Of a stretch of DNA of 13,871 nucleotides, positions 6,299 to 13,133 are shown piece by piece. Under the pieces are notes generated by a model. It did no database searches. It saw only the letters and a program-made list of their open reading frames with translations, and was not told the DNA's origin. The DNA is from Frondihabitans sp. (lineage in GTDB: Bacteria; Actinomycetota; Actinomycetes; Actinomycetales; Microbacteriaceae), in the NCBI GenBank assembly GCA_025464735.1, contig JAODMX010000424.1:1-13871 (forward strand), read 5' to 3'. A program made the translations under genes and the position numbers. Within the stretch, counting starts at the first letter, position 1. The number at the start of each line of letters is the position of its first letter.

Positions 6299-6327
6299 TC
6301 TCTCGCAACGCGGCCGACGAGCGCGGG

Positions 6328-6720
6328 TCAAGACTGCGAAAGGGCCGTGCACTCCGCGCAGTAGCCGAAGACGTCGACGACGTGGTGCGCCTCGGTGAAG
6401 CCGTTGTCGGCGGCGACCTTCTGGGCCCAGGCCTCGACGGGGTCGGCTGAGATCTCGACGGTCTTGCCGCAGTTGCGGCAAATCAGGTGATGGTGGTGCG
6501 TGCCGGGCGTGCACGCTCGGTACAGGCTCTCGCCGTCCTGCTGGAGCGAGTCGGCCTCACCCTCGGTCTCGAGCGACGACAGGGCGCGGTAGACGGTGGC
6601 GAGGCCGATGGGTGAGCCGGACTCGCGCAGGTGGGAATGGAGATCCTGCGCGCTCACGAAGCCGTCGGAGGTGGTGAGAGCGGAGCGGACCGCATCACGC
6701 TGCCAAGTGTTTCTCTTCAT
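6328..6720 (-). CDS. zur: Fur-family zinc uptake regulator Zur
   Basis: A 130-residue Fur-family repressor. The N-terminal winged helix spans about 1-72, including SPIGLATVYRALSSL as the recognition helix region. The metal-binding C-terminal half contains HHHH (75-78), a CRNC pair (C81, C84), HH (112-113) and a CAEC pair (C121, C124). The two CxxC pairs form the structural zinc site. The CTPGTHHHHLICRNCG arrangement and the znu neighbours point to Zur rather than iron-Fur. It is the last gene of the znuA-znuC-znuB-zur operon. Its ATG overlaps the znuB stop (ATGA), and AAAGGAT at 6726-6732 is a modest ribosome binding site lying partly in the tandem repeats. Repression of znuA by zinc-bound Zur would also limit zur itself. 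Confidence 0.93.
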   Translation of the reverse strand: MKRNTWQRDAVRSALTTSDGFVSAQDLHSHLRESGSPIGLATVYRALSSLETEGEADSLQQDGESLYRACTPGTHHHHLICRNCGKTVEISADPVEAWAQKVAADNGFTEAHHVVDVFGYCAECTALSQS

Positions 6721-7706
6721 GCACGATCCTTTGAGAAGGAAGAGCCCTTCGAGAAGGAAGAGCCTTTCGTGGAGGACGAGCCCAACCGTACCTCCGTCTC
6801 CCGAGAGCGGGCCAGGGAGCGCCTCCGCGCACTCGTCTTCTCGCGGCGACCGCCGACGATGCGGCAGACCAGCCAGATGGCGAACGAGATGGTCGTCACA
6901 TAGGGCGAGATCGGCAGACCACCGCCGAGAGCCAGCAGGATCCCGCCGACGACGGACACGACGGCGAACACCATGCTGAGCACCGGCACCCAGAGGGGCG
7001 ACACCGTCAGGCGAAGGGCGGCGGCGGCGGGCGTCACCAGCAGCGACAGCACCAGCAGCGCGCCGACGATCTGCACCGAGACGGCGACGGAGAGGCCGAG
7101 GGCGAGCATGAACACGATCGACAGCGTTCGCACGGGAATGCCCGCCGCGGCCGCCACATCGGGATCGATGCTGGCGAAGGTCAGCGGTCGCCAGACGACG
7201 AGGAGGGTCGCGATCACAACGAGCGAAATCACCAGCAGCCAGCCGAGCTGCGGGTTGTCGACCGACACGATCTGGCCGGTCAGGAGGCCAAACTTGTTGG
7301 CGGCGCGGCCCTGATACAGCGCGAGACAAAGGATCCCGAGGCCGAGCCCGAAGGGCATCAGCACCGCGATGATCGAGTTCCGTTCTCGGGCGCGATTGCC
7401 GAGAAGCCCAATGAGGAGCGCCGCGAGAACGCTCCCGACGAGCGAACCCGTCACCACGTTGACACCGATGAGCAGGGCGATCGAGGCACCGGCGAACGAC
7501 AGCTCGCTGATCCCGTGAACGGCGAACGGCAGGTTGCGGGTGATGACGAACGGGCCGATCAGGCCACCGACGATTCCGAGCAGGGCACCGGCGATGAGGG
7601 AGTTGCGAACGAGGGCGACGAGCTCGCCGAAGTTCTGGAACGACAGGATCTGCGAGAACACCTTCCCGATGTCGGCCAGGGAGGTCGCGAGGGCGAGGTC
7701 GATCAT
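6717..7706 (-). CDS. znuB: Zinc ABC transporter permease (ABC-3 family)
   Basis: A 329-residue polytopic permease of the ZnuB/TroC-type ABC-3 family. It contains LVALVRNSLIAGALLGIVGG, the conserved RNLPFAVHGISELSFAGASIALLIG segment and, further on, GIPVRTLSIVFMLALGLSVAVSVQIVGALLVLSLLVTPAAAA. About eight to nine hydrophobic helices end near residue 290 with ICR-like basic residues. The last 20 residues (310-329) are a tail unusual for the family, SSSTKGSSFSKGSSFSKDRA, encoded by 18-bp tandem repeats. ZnuB forms the membrane channel and takes zinc from ZnuA, powered by ZnuC. ATGA overlaps join it to znuC upstream and zur downstream. Confidence 0.93.
   Translation of the reverse strand: MIDLALATSLADIGKVFSQILSFQNFGELVALVRNSLIAGALLGIVGGLIGPFVITRNLPFAVHGISELSFAGASIALLIGVNVVTGSLVGSVLAALLIGLLGNRARERNSIIAVLMPFGLGLGILCLALYQGRAANKFGLLTGQIVSVDNPQLGWLLVISLVVIATLLVVWRPLTFASIDPDVAAAAGIPVRTLSIVFMLALGLSVAVSVQIVGALLVLSLLVTPAAAALRLTVSPLWVPVLSMVFAVVSVVGGILLALGGGLPISPYVTTISFAIWLVCRIVGGRREKTSARRRSLARSRETEVRLGSSSTKGSSFSKGSSFSKDRA
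6730..6783. repeat. Three 18-bp tandem repeats in the 3' end of znuB
   Basis: Three consecutive 18-bp units (6730-6747, 6748-6765, 6766-6783) read TTTGAGAAGGAAGAGCCC, TTCGAGAAGGAAGAGCCT and TTCGTGGAGGACGAGCCC on the plus strand. On the coding strand each encodes a six-residue GSSFSK-type unit, the last diverged to GSSSTK. The two copies nearest the stop codon are almost identical, suggesting recent duplication or slippage. The first unit overlaps the zur ribosome binding site. Confidence 0.85.
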
Positions 7707-8542
7707 CGGATGGGGCCCTCCGGATCCGGGTCGGCCTCATCGTCCGCGTGGTGATGGCCGTCGTGATGCGAGTCGGCTCCCTCGGTACTGCCCACGATGA
7801 CGATGCGCCCCATGGTCCGGATGACGTCGACCGGAGTGCCGTAGAGCTCCGAGAGGACATCGGACTGGAGGACCTCGTCGGGCGTGCCGATCGTGAACCG
7901 TCCGCCCGCGATGTAGACCACGCGGTCGACGACGTCGAGGATCGGGTTCACGTCGTGGGTGACGAAGACGACGGCGGCACCGAGGCTCCTGCGCTGACTG
8001 TCGATGAGCTCGGTGACGCCGCGCTGATGGCGGAGGTCGAGCGAGATCAGGGGCTCGTCACACAGCAGGAGGGCGGGTCGTGCCGCGAGCGCCTGACCGA
8101 CACGCGCGCGCTGCTGCTCTCCACCGGAGAGGGATGCGACGGGTGCCGTCGCGAAGGACGAAGCCCCGACTTCGGCCACGAGGTCGCTGACGAGCTGCCG
8201 CTCGGCCCTCGTCTCGCGACGCAGCCCGAAGCGGTGGCCCGTCACGCCCAGCGCGATCATGTCGCGGGTGCGAAGCGGTGTGCCCGACTCCATCAGGCGC
8301 TGCTGCGGGATGTAGCCGATCTTGCGATGCCCGCGGCGGACGGGCTGACCGAGGAACTCGATGGTGCCGCTCGAAAGCTCCTGCTGGCCGAGGATGGTAC
8401 GGAGCAGAGTCGTCTTGCCTGCGCCGTTCGGGCCGAGCACCGCGACGAACTCGGATGGCTTCACGTCGAGGTCGAGCCCGGACCAGAGCTCGCGTTCACC
8501 GAAGCGCATGCCCGCGTCACGAAGACTCAGAACGGAGGTCAC
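7703..8542 (-). CDS. znuC: Zinc ABC transporter ATP-binding protein with histidine-rich tail
   Basis: A 279-residue ABC ATPase. It has Walker A GPNGAGKTT (37-45), the Q-loop in IGYIPQQR, signature LSGGEQQR (138-145), Walker B LLLCDEP (158-164) and switch His in VTHD (H196). The ABC core ends near 250. The remaining tail contains five histidines in SHHDGHHHADDEAD (258-271) and is acidic, a likely zinc-binding or sensing extension (inference) that many ZnuC proteins lack. The GTG at 8542 overlaps the znuA stop (GTGA) and is preferred over an ATG at 8587, which lies inside znuA. The gene is coupled at both ends, to znuA and to znuB. It supplies energy for zinc import. Confidence 0.92.
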   Translation of the reverse strand: MTSVLSLRDAGMRFGERELWSGLDLDVKPSEFVAVLGPNGAGKTTLLRTILGQQELSSGTIEFLGQPVRRGHRKIGYIPQQRLMESGTPLRTRDMIALGVTGHRFGLRRETRAERQLVSDLVAEVGASSFATAPVASLSGGEQQRARVGQALAARPALLLCDEPLISLDLRHQRGVTELIDSQRRSLGAAVVFVTHDVNPILDVVDRVVYIAGGRFTIGTPDEVLQSDVLSELYGTPVDVIRTMGRIVIVGSTEGADSHHDGHHHADDEADPDPEGPIR

Positions 8543-9450
8543 CTGGCGAGCGCCGCCTTGATCCTGTCGATGTTGCTCTGCTGCCACGCCTCATAGTCTT
8601 GCCCCTTCGGGAGCGTCTCGGTGACCGGGACCACCGGAACACCCGCCTTCTTCGCGGCAGCCTGCACCTGCGACGTCTCGGGGCTGGACGCCTGCTCGTT
8701 GTACGCGAGAAGGTCGACCGTCTTGTTCTGCATGAGTTTCAGCGTCGTGTTCAGGGCTGCGGGCGGCACGTCATTGCCCTCTTCGACCGCGTGGGAGAAC
8801 GCCGTCGGCGTGACGTTGTCGAGACCCATCGCATCGAAGAGGTACCCGGGCACGGGCTCGGTGTACGACACCTTGTCGCCGTCGTACTTCTTTCTCACGG
8901 CTGCGGTCTGCGACTCGAGGCCGCTCATCTTCGTGGCGAACGTGTGAGCGTTCGCGGAGAACGCCTTCGCCTTCGAGGGATCCTCCTTCGTGAGATCGGC
9001 CGCTATCGCATTGGCCACCTTGGTCATGGTCGGGTAGTCGTAGAAGACGTGCTCGTTGAGCTCGCCGTCGACGGCCTTGAACCCGGAAAGGGTGACCGCG
9101 TTGATGAGCGAGGCCTTGCTGTTGGTCGAGGCGCGCATGGTGTCGACGTAGTCGTCGTAGCCGCCACCGTTCTCGATGATGACCTGTGCCTTCGAAATGG
9201 CCAGCTGCGTCTGCGCGCTGGCCTCGAAGGAATGAGGATCCTGATTCGGATTGGTCAGGATGCTCGTGACCTGCACGGCCGTGCCGCCGATTTGCGAGGC
9301 GATGTCGCCGTAGACATCGGTCGAGGCGACGACCCGGATGGTTCCGTCTTTGCTGGGGGTGTCGCCGGCGGCGCTGGAGGAGCAGCCCGTCAAAGCGAGG
9401 ACAGCCACGACGGGCAGGGCGAGAGCGGGCACGAGAGCGCGGGATTTCAT
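8539..9450 (-). CDS. znuA: Zinc ABC transporter substrate-binding lipoprotein
   Basis: A 303-residue cluster A-I (ZnuA/TroA-type) binding protein. It has an N-terminal signal with lipobox LTGC (C23), so the mature protein is anchored to the outer face of the membrane. Likely metal ligands are H73 in NQDPHSFE and H134 in NEHVFYD, with E198 in SYTEPVPGYL and an acidic site near AYNEQ (249-253). The family's usual histidine-rich loop is absent. It captures zinc and passes it to ZnuB. The ATG at 9450 has no ribosome binding site. It lies 7 nt after a -10 box, so the mRNA is probably leaderless. The longer frame to 9750 crosses the promoter and the divergent kinase gene and is rejected. A manganese role is possible from family alone, but adjacent zur and the operator favour zinc. 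Confidence 0.93.
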   Translation of the reverse strand: MKSRALVPALALPVVAVLALTGCSSSAAGDTPSKDGTIRVVASTDVYGDIASQIGGTAVQVTSILTNPNQDPHSFEASAQTQLAISKAQVIIENGGGYDDYVDTMRASTNSKASLINAVTLSGFKAVDGELNEHVFYDYPTMTKVANAIAADLTKEDPSKAKAFSANAHTFATKMSGLESQTAAVRKKYDGDKVSYTEPVPGYLFDAMGLDNVTPTAFSHAVEEGNDVPPAALNTTLKLMQNKTVDLLAYNEQASSPETSQVQAAAKKAGVPVVPVTETLPKGQDYEAWQQSNIDRIKAALAR

Positions 9451-9486
9451 GAATCTAACGATAGTGCTATTGATAATGATTGTCAA
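9451..9486 (-). promoter_or_regulatory. Leaderless promoter of the znuA-znuC-znuB-zur operon
   Basis: On the minus strand a consensus TTGACA (9481-9486) is followed by a 17-nt spacer and TATCGT (9458-9463), then 7 nt, then the znuA ATG. This puts +1 at or next to the A of the start codon, and there is no Shine-Dalgarno. The -35 box lies entirely inside the Zur-type palindrome. Confidence 0.75.
9470..9486. promoter_or_regulatory. Zur operator (palindrome) over the znuA -35 box
   Basis: TTGATAATGATTGTCAA is palindromic in 7 of 8 base pairs around the central G at 9478. It has the AATGATT core typical of actinobacterial Zur sites. It covers the -35 and part of the spacer of the znuA promoter, so binding would exclude RNA polymerase. 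The regulator is encoded by the last gene of the same operon. Confidence 0.82.
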
Positions 9487-9579
9487 AACCAGCACCGGCA
9501 CCCACGCATGGCACTCGGGTACCGCGCCGACTCCTGACTCGCAGTTCTCGGGCACGACGCGCGCCACGGCGCAGAACGG

Positions 9580-9592
9580 TAGCGTCGAAGCC
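9580..9592 (+). promoter_or_regulatory. Putative leaderless -10 of the histidine kinase gene
   Basis: TAGCGT (9580-9585) lies exactly 7 nt before the GTG start at 9593, and no ribosome binding site is present. I see no good -35 at 16-18 nt upstream. The rest of the 142-bp region shared with znuA holds the Zur site, about 107 bp away from this start. Confidence 0.35.
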
Positions 9593-10879
9593 GTGACCGA
9601 CGAGCGGACCAGCGCAGCACGACGGGCCTTCTGGCTCGGCGAGGCGCAGCCTGCCGTCGAGGACGACGACGAAGAGCTCCTCCTCCCGCGTCCGCCGGGG
9701 ATCATCCGACGGTTCTGGATGCGCCACGCGCTGGCGGCCGACGTTCTCATCGCCGTCGTCGGCCTGCTGACCGGCTACCTCGAGAGCATCGACAACGGGA
9801 CCGGGCTCACGCACCGCGCCGACTGGCTCGTCCACGGCTTCTTCGTCCTTCCGCTGTTCGCCGCCGCCGCACTGTTGCTGCGGCGGAGACGCCCGGTGAT
9901 CTCGCTCGGCATCGTCGTCGCCTGCTCCGGCATCCTCACGGTCGTGACCGGCTCCCAGCTGAGCGTGCCGATCGCACTCGCGATCTACGCAGCAGCCGTC
10001 TACAGCGGGACGCTGGCGGCCTGGGTCGGTGCAGCCGTGGCGTGGGGCCTGAGCTACTGCCTGTCGGTCGTCGTCCATCAGTTGCCCTTCGGAGGCTCGG
10101 CTCTCCTCATCTTCCTGCTCTTCGCCGTGCTCCTCGGAACGAACATCGGGGCTCGTCGCCGTTATCTCGCAGCCCTGATCGCGCGGGCCGGCCAGCTGGC
10201 GCGCGAGCGCGACCAGCAGGCGCAGCTGGCGACGGCGGCGGAACGCGCGCGTATCGCTCGCGAGATGCACGACGTGGTCGCGCACAGCCTTTCGGTCATG
10301 GTTCGACTCGCCGACGGGGTCGGTGCCGTCATCGAATCGGATCCGGAGGGAGCCCGCACAGCCGCCGGCCAGATCGGCGAAGTGGGCCGGGACGCGCTCC
10401 GTGACATGAGACGACTCCTCGGGGTCCTCCGCGAGGAGGACGCCGGCAGCGCCGAGACCCCGGCCGGGCTCGCACCCCAGCCGTCGATGGCCGACCTGCC
10501 ACACCTGCTCGAGACGTACCGTTCGGCCGGGCTTCCCGTCGCCGTCCAGTCGACCGGCGAACCACCGACCTCCGACGCCCTGCAGCTCCTGATTTTCCGA
10601 GTGGTGCAGGAGGGCCTGACCAACGCCCTCCGGTACTCGATGGAGCCCTCGCGCGTCCTCGTCCAACTCGACTTCGGCGCCCAGATCACGGTCGTCATCT
10701 CGGACGACGGCTTCCTGATCGGGCCGCAACAGTCGGTCGGATCCGGCCGGGGTCTGCTTGGCCTCCGCGAGCGCGCCGCCCTCTTCGGCGGCACTGTCGA
10801 GGCCGGAACCCTCACCACGAACAGGCGCGGTTGGCGCCTGATCATGACACTCCCCCACAGCTCCGAAGGAGACCGATGA
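9593..10879 (+). CDS. NarL-type sensor histidine kinase (HisKA_3)
   Basis: A 428-residue membrane histidine kinase. An acidic N-terminus (EDDDEELL at 23-30) is followed by about five hydrophobic segments between 47 and 186, with only short outside loops, so no large extracellular sensor domain. The HisKA_3 dimerisation helix carries REMHDVVAHSL with phospho-acceptor H226. The ATPase domain has an N box with N344 in VVQEGLTNALRYS, SDDG (370-373) and GSGRGLLGLRERAALFGG (383-400). The G1 region is degenerate after SDDG, reading FLIGPQQ. Its stimulus is unknown, though few-loop kinases often sense membrane stress. The GTG at 9593 is chosen because the longer frame overlaps znuA. It overlaps the regulator gene by 4 nt (ATGA). 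Confidence 0.9.
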   Translation: MTDERTSAARRAFWLGEAQPAVEDDDEELLLPRPPGIIRRFWMRHALAADVLIAVVGLLTGYLESIDNGTGLTHRADWLVHGFFVLPLFAAAALLLRRRRPVISLGIVVACSGILTVVTGSQLSVPIALAIYAAAVYSGTLAAWVGAAVAWGLSYCLSVVVHQLPFGGSALLIFLLFAVLLGTNIGARRRYLAALIARAGQLARERDQQAQLATAAERARIAREMHDVVAHSLSVMVRLADGVGAVIESDPEGARTAAGQIGEVGRDALRDMRRLLGVLREEDAGSAETPAGLAPQPSMADLPHLLETYRSAGLPVAVQSTGEPPTSDALQLLIFRVVQEGLTNALRYSMEPSRVLVQLDFGAQITVVISDDGFLIGPQQSVGSGRGLLGLRERAALFGGTVEAGTLTTNRRGWRLIMTLPHSSEGDR

Positions 10880-11526
10880 CCGACACGACGCTCCTCCTCG
10901 TCGACGATCAAGACCTCATCCGCGCCGGCATGGCCATGGTGCTGGGTGCCGCCCCCGGGATCCGGGTCGTCGGCGAGGCCACGAACGGTGGCGACGCCAT
11001 CGCACGGGCGGCCGAACTGAACCCCGACGTGATCCTGATGGACGTGCGGATGCCCGGCCTCGACGGAATCGAGGCGACCCGACAGATCACGTCGACGTCG
11101 ACGGCCACCCGGGTGATCATCCTGACGACCTTCGACCTCGACGAATACGCGTTCGGCGGGCTCAATGCCGGCGCCAGCGGGTTCCTCCTGAAAGACGCAC
11201 CACCTGCGGAGCTGATCCAGGCGATCCACACCGTCGCCGCGGGCGAGGCCATCATCTCGCCCCGCGTCACGCAGAAAATGCTCGAGCTCTACCGCGGCAA
11301 CCTGCCGACGTCCTCGGCGGCGGCTCCGGCCGCGACGCCGCTGTCGGAACGCGAGCACGAGGTGCTGGTCGCGATCGGTCACGGGCTCTCCAACACCGAG
11401 ATCGCCTCGTCGCTCTTCCTCTCGGAGTCGACCGTCAAGACCCACGTGGGCAGGATCCTGTCCAAGCTCGAACTCCGGGACCGCGTGCAGGCCGTCATCT
11501 ACGCCTACAAGAACGGCCTCGTCTAG
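10876..11526 (+). CDS. NarL/FixJ-family response regulator
   Basis: A 216-residue regulator. The receiver domain (about 4-120) has acidic pocket D10/D11, phospho-acceptor D56 in LMDVRMPG, a Thr in IILTTFD (T84/T85) and K106 in FLLKDAPP. The C-terminal LuxR-type helix-turn-helix begins at LSEREHEVLVAIGHGLSNTEIASSLFLSESTVKTHVGRILSKL, whose second half is the recognition helix region. It is partner of the kinase encoded just upstream and should bind DNA as a dimer when phosphorylated. Its ATG overlaps the kinase stop (ATGA), and AAGGAG lies at 10866-10871, so the two are translationally coupled. Target genes are unknown. Confidence 0.94.
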   Translation: MTDTTLLLVDDQDLIRAGMAMVLGAAPGIRVVGEATNGGDAIARAAELNPDVILMDVRMPGLDGIEATRQITSTSTATRVIILTTFDLDEYAFGGLNAGASGFLLKDAPPAELIQAIHTVAAGEAIISPRVTQKMLELYRGNLPTSSAAAPAATPLSEREHEVLVAIGHGLSNTEIASSLFLSESTVKTHVGRILSKLELRDRVQAVIYAYKNGLV

Positions 11527-11540
11527 CACCTCTGCCTCGT

Positions 11541-11569
11541 GCCCCCTGCCGCGCGCGCGGTGCCGGGGC
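11541..11569 (+). terminator. Hairpin terminator after the response regulator
   Basis: GCCCC and CCGCGC in the left arm pair with GCGCGG and GGGGC in the right arm. The stem is centred on the 12-bp palindrome CCGCGCGCGCGG (11549-11560) and has a small internal loop. It lies 14 nt after the stop codon. No U-tract is present. Confidence 0.5.
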
Positions 11570-11619
11570 GGTGGCTTCGCGAAAGCGCGGTTCGCATCGC
11601 GCATTTCCGCGATGCCACC
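11570..11619. terminator. Compound hairpins between the convergent two-component and E2 genes
   Basis: GGTGGCTTCGCG (11570-11581) and CGCGATGCCACC (11608-11619) pair with a single mismatch. The same right arm also pairs perfectly with GCATCGCG (11594-11601) around the loop CATTTC. The two stems exclude each other. The remaining intergenic sequence to 11770 shows no gene on either strand. Confidence 0.5.
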
Positions 11620-11770
11620 CTCACATCCGCGAAGCAACTCCTGTGCGCCTGCCGGAGGGGCGGCGGCGCACCCCGGGGTCGGGCGAAGAGGGCGACCGCG
11701 TCGTCCTCTGGAGCCGAAGCGCCGGCCAGAGACACGGGTGCGAGAAGCTGCGGGCCACCGTGCAAAAAGG

Positions 11771-13123
11771 CTAGTCCAACAGCAGCGCTGGCTCTTCCAT
11801 CACGCTGGCGATGTCGGCCACGAAGCGGGAGGCGACGTCGCCGTCGACGACGCGGTGGTCGAAGGAGGCACCGATGGTCGTGACCATGCGGGGCCGGACC
11901 TCGCCGTCGACGACCCACGGTTTCTGCTTGATCGTGCCGAGCGCGACGATGCCGACCTCGCCCTGGTTGAGGATGGGTGTGCCGGTGTCCATGCCGAACA
12001 CACCGATGTTGGTGATCGTGATCGTGCCGTTGGCGGTGTCGGCGGGCTGCGTTTTGCCGTCGCGAGCCGTCAGGGTCAGCGTCTCGAGCGCCTGGGCCAG
12101 TTCGAGCAGAGACATCGCCTGCGCCTCTTTGACGTTGGGCACGATGAGCCCGCGCGGCGTGGCCGCGGCGATCCCGAGGTTGACGAAGTGGCGCACCAGG
12201 ATCTCCTGGTCGGTCCACTCTGAGTTGACCGTGGGGTTGCGGCGCACGGCCCAGATCACGGCCTTGGCCATGATGAGCAGCGGCGACACCTTGACTCCGG
12301 CGAACTGGGCGGAGTTCTTGAGGCGTTTGACGAATTCCATCGTGCGGGTGGCGTCGACGTCGACGAAGAGGCTCACGTGCGGCGCCGTGAAGGCGCTGGC
12401 GACCATCGTCGAGGCGATGGCTTTGCGGACGCCCTTGACCGGGATCCGTTCGATCCGTTCGTCGCCCCATTCGGGCGTCTCGATGTTATGGAAGACGCTT
12501 GCCTGCTTCGCGTGACGGATGACGTCGTCCCGCGTCGTCTCGCCGGCGAGTCCGGTGGGCTCGACAATCGCGAGGTCGACGCCGAGGTCTTTCGCGAGCT
12601 TCCGGATCGGCGGCTTCACGACGATGGGCTGCGCGGAGGCGGCGGGCACCGAGGCGGGGCGGCGGCGGCGCTCTTCGGCGACGCGCTGAACGCGGGCATC
12701 GGCCTCGCTCTTCGAGGGGCGGTGACGGCGTGTGGTCGAGTGGGCCCCGGTGACTCCGTAACCCACGAGCACTGCTCCGCCTTCGTCGACCACCGAGGGC
12801 TGGTGAGCGGTCTCCTCGAGCGCAGCAGCTTCGGCTTCGAGGATCTCGTCGGCCGGCGTGCGGGGGATCTCGCCCCCCGACACGCGGATGATCGCGGCTC
12901 CGACGGCCACCGTCTCGCCGACGGCGACGAGCAGGCTCTCGACGACACCTGCGAACGGCGACGGCAGTTCGACGAGCGACTTGGCAGTCTCGATCTCGAC
13001 GAGCACTTGGTTGACCTTGATGGTGTCGCCTGGCGCGACCTTCCACTCGACGATCTCGGCCTCGGTGAGGCCTTCACCGACATCGGGAAGGTGGAAGTCA
13101 TTGCTGAGCGTCGTAGTCGTCAC
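11771..13123 (-). CDS. 2-oxoacid dehydrogenase complex E2 (dihydrolipoamide acyltransferase)
   Basis: A 450-residue E2 subunit. It has one N-terminal lipoyl domain with lipoylated K48 in [16 protein letters not shown], then a charged linker, a peripheral-subunit-binding domain ([20 protein letters not shown] with [10 protein letters not shown]) and a C-terminal acyltransferase domain. The active-site motif is HRVVDGD, with H423 and D427. It transfers the acyl group from E1 to CoA and forms the core of the complex. A single lipoyl domain and the E1-beta type favour a branched-chain 2-oxoacid dehydrogenase over pyruvate dehydrogenase, but this is not certain. The GTG at 13123 is chosen for GGAG at 13129-13132. 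An ATG at 13150 would overlap the E1-beta gene. The stop lies 10 nt after the E1-beta stop in start-to-stop order, so the two are one operon. Confidence 0.92.
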   Translation of the reverse strand: MTTTTLSNDFHLPDVGEGLTEAEIVEWKVAPGDTIKVNQVLVEIETAKSLVELPSPFAGVVESLLVAVGETVAVGAAIIRVSGGEIPRTPADEILEAEAAALEETAHQPSVVDEGGAVLVGYGVTGAHSTTRRHRPSKSEADARVQRVAEERRRRPASVPAASAQPIVVKPPIRKLAKDLGVDLAIVEPTGLAGETTRDDVIRHAKQASVFHNIETPEWGDERIERIPVKGVRKAIASTMVASAFTAPHVSLFVDVDATRTMEFVKRLKNSAQFAGVKVSPLLIMAKAVIWAVRRNPTVNSEWTDQEILVRHFVNLGIAAATPRGLIVPNVKEAQAMSLLELAQALETLTLTARDGKTQPADTANGTITITNIGVFGMDTGTPILNQGEVGIVALGTIKQKPWVVDGEVRPRMVTTIGASFDHRVVDGDVASRFVADIASVMEEPALLLD

Positions 13124-13133
13124 GAGGTCTCCG

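Noticed and set aside
8278..9537. 419-codon plus-strand frame opposite znuA
   Set aside because: A shadow. The minus strand has signal peptide, lipobox and metal ligands of a binding protein.
9467..10858. 463-codon minus-strand frame opposite the kinase
   Set aside because: A shadow with acidic/basic low-complexity product. The plus strand has all kinase motifs.
11539..11770. Small plus-strand frames in the gap after the response regulator
   Set aside because: Arg/Gly/Pro-rich, no ribosome binding site, and they run into the E2 gene in antisense. Hairpins explain the region better.
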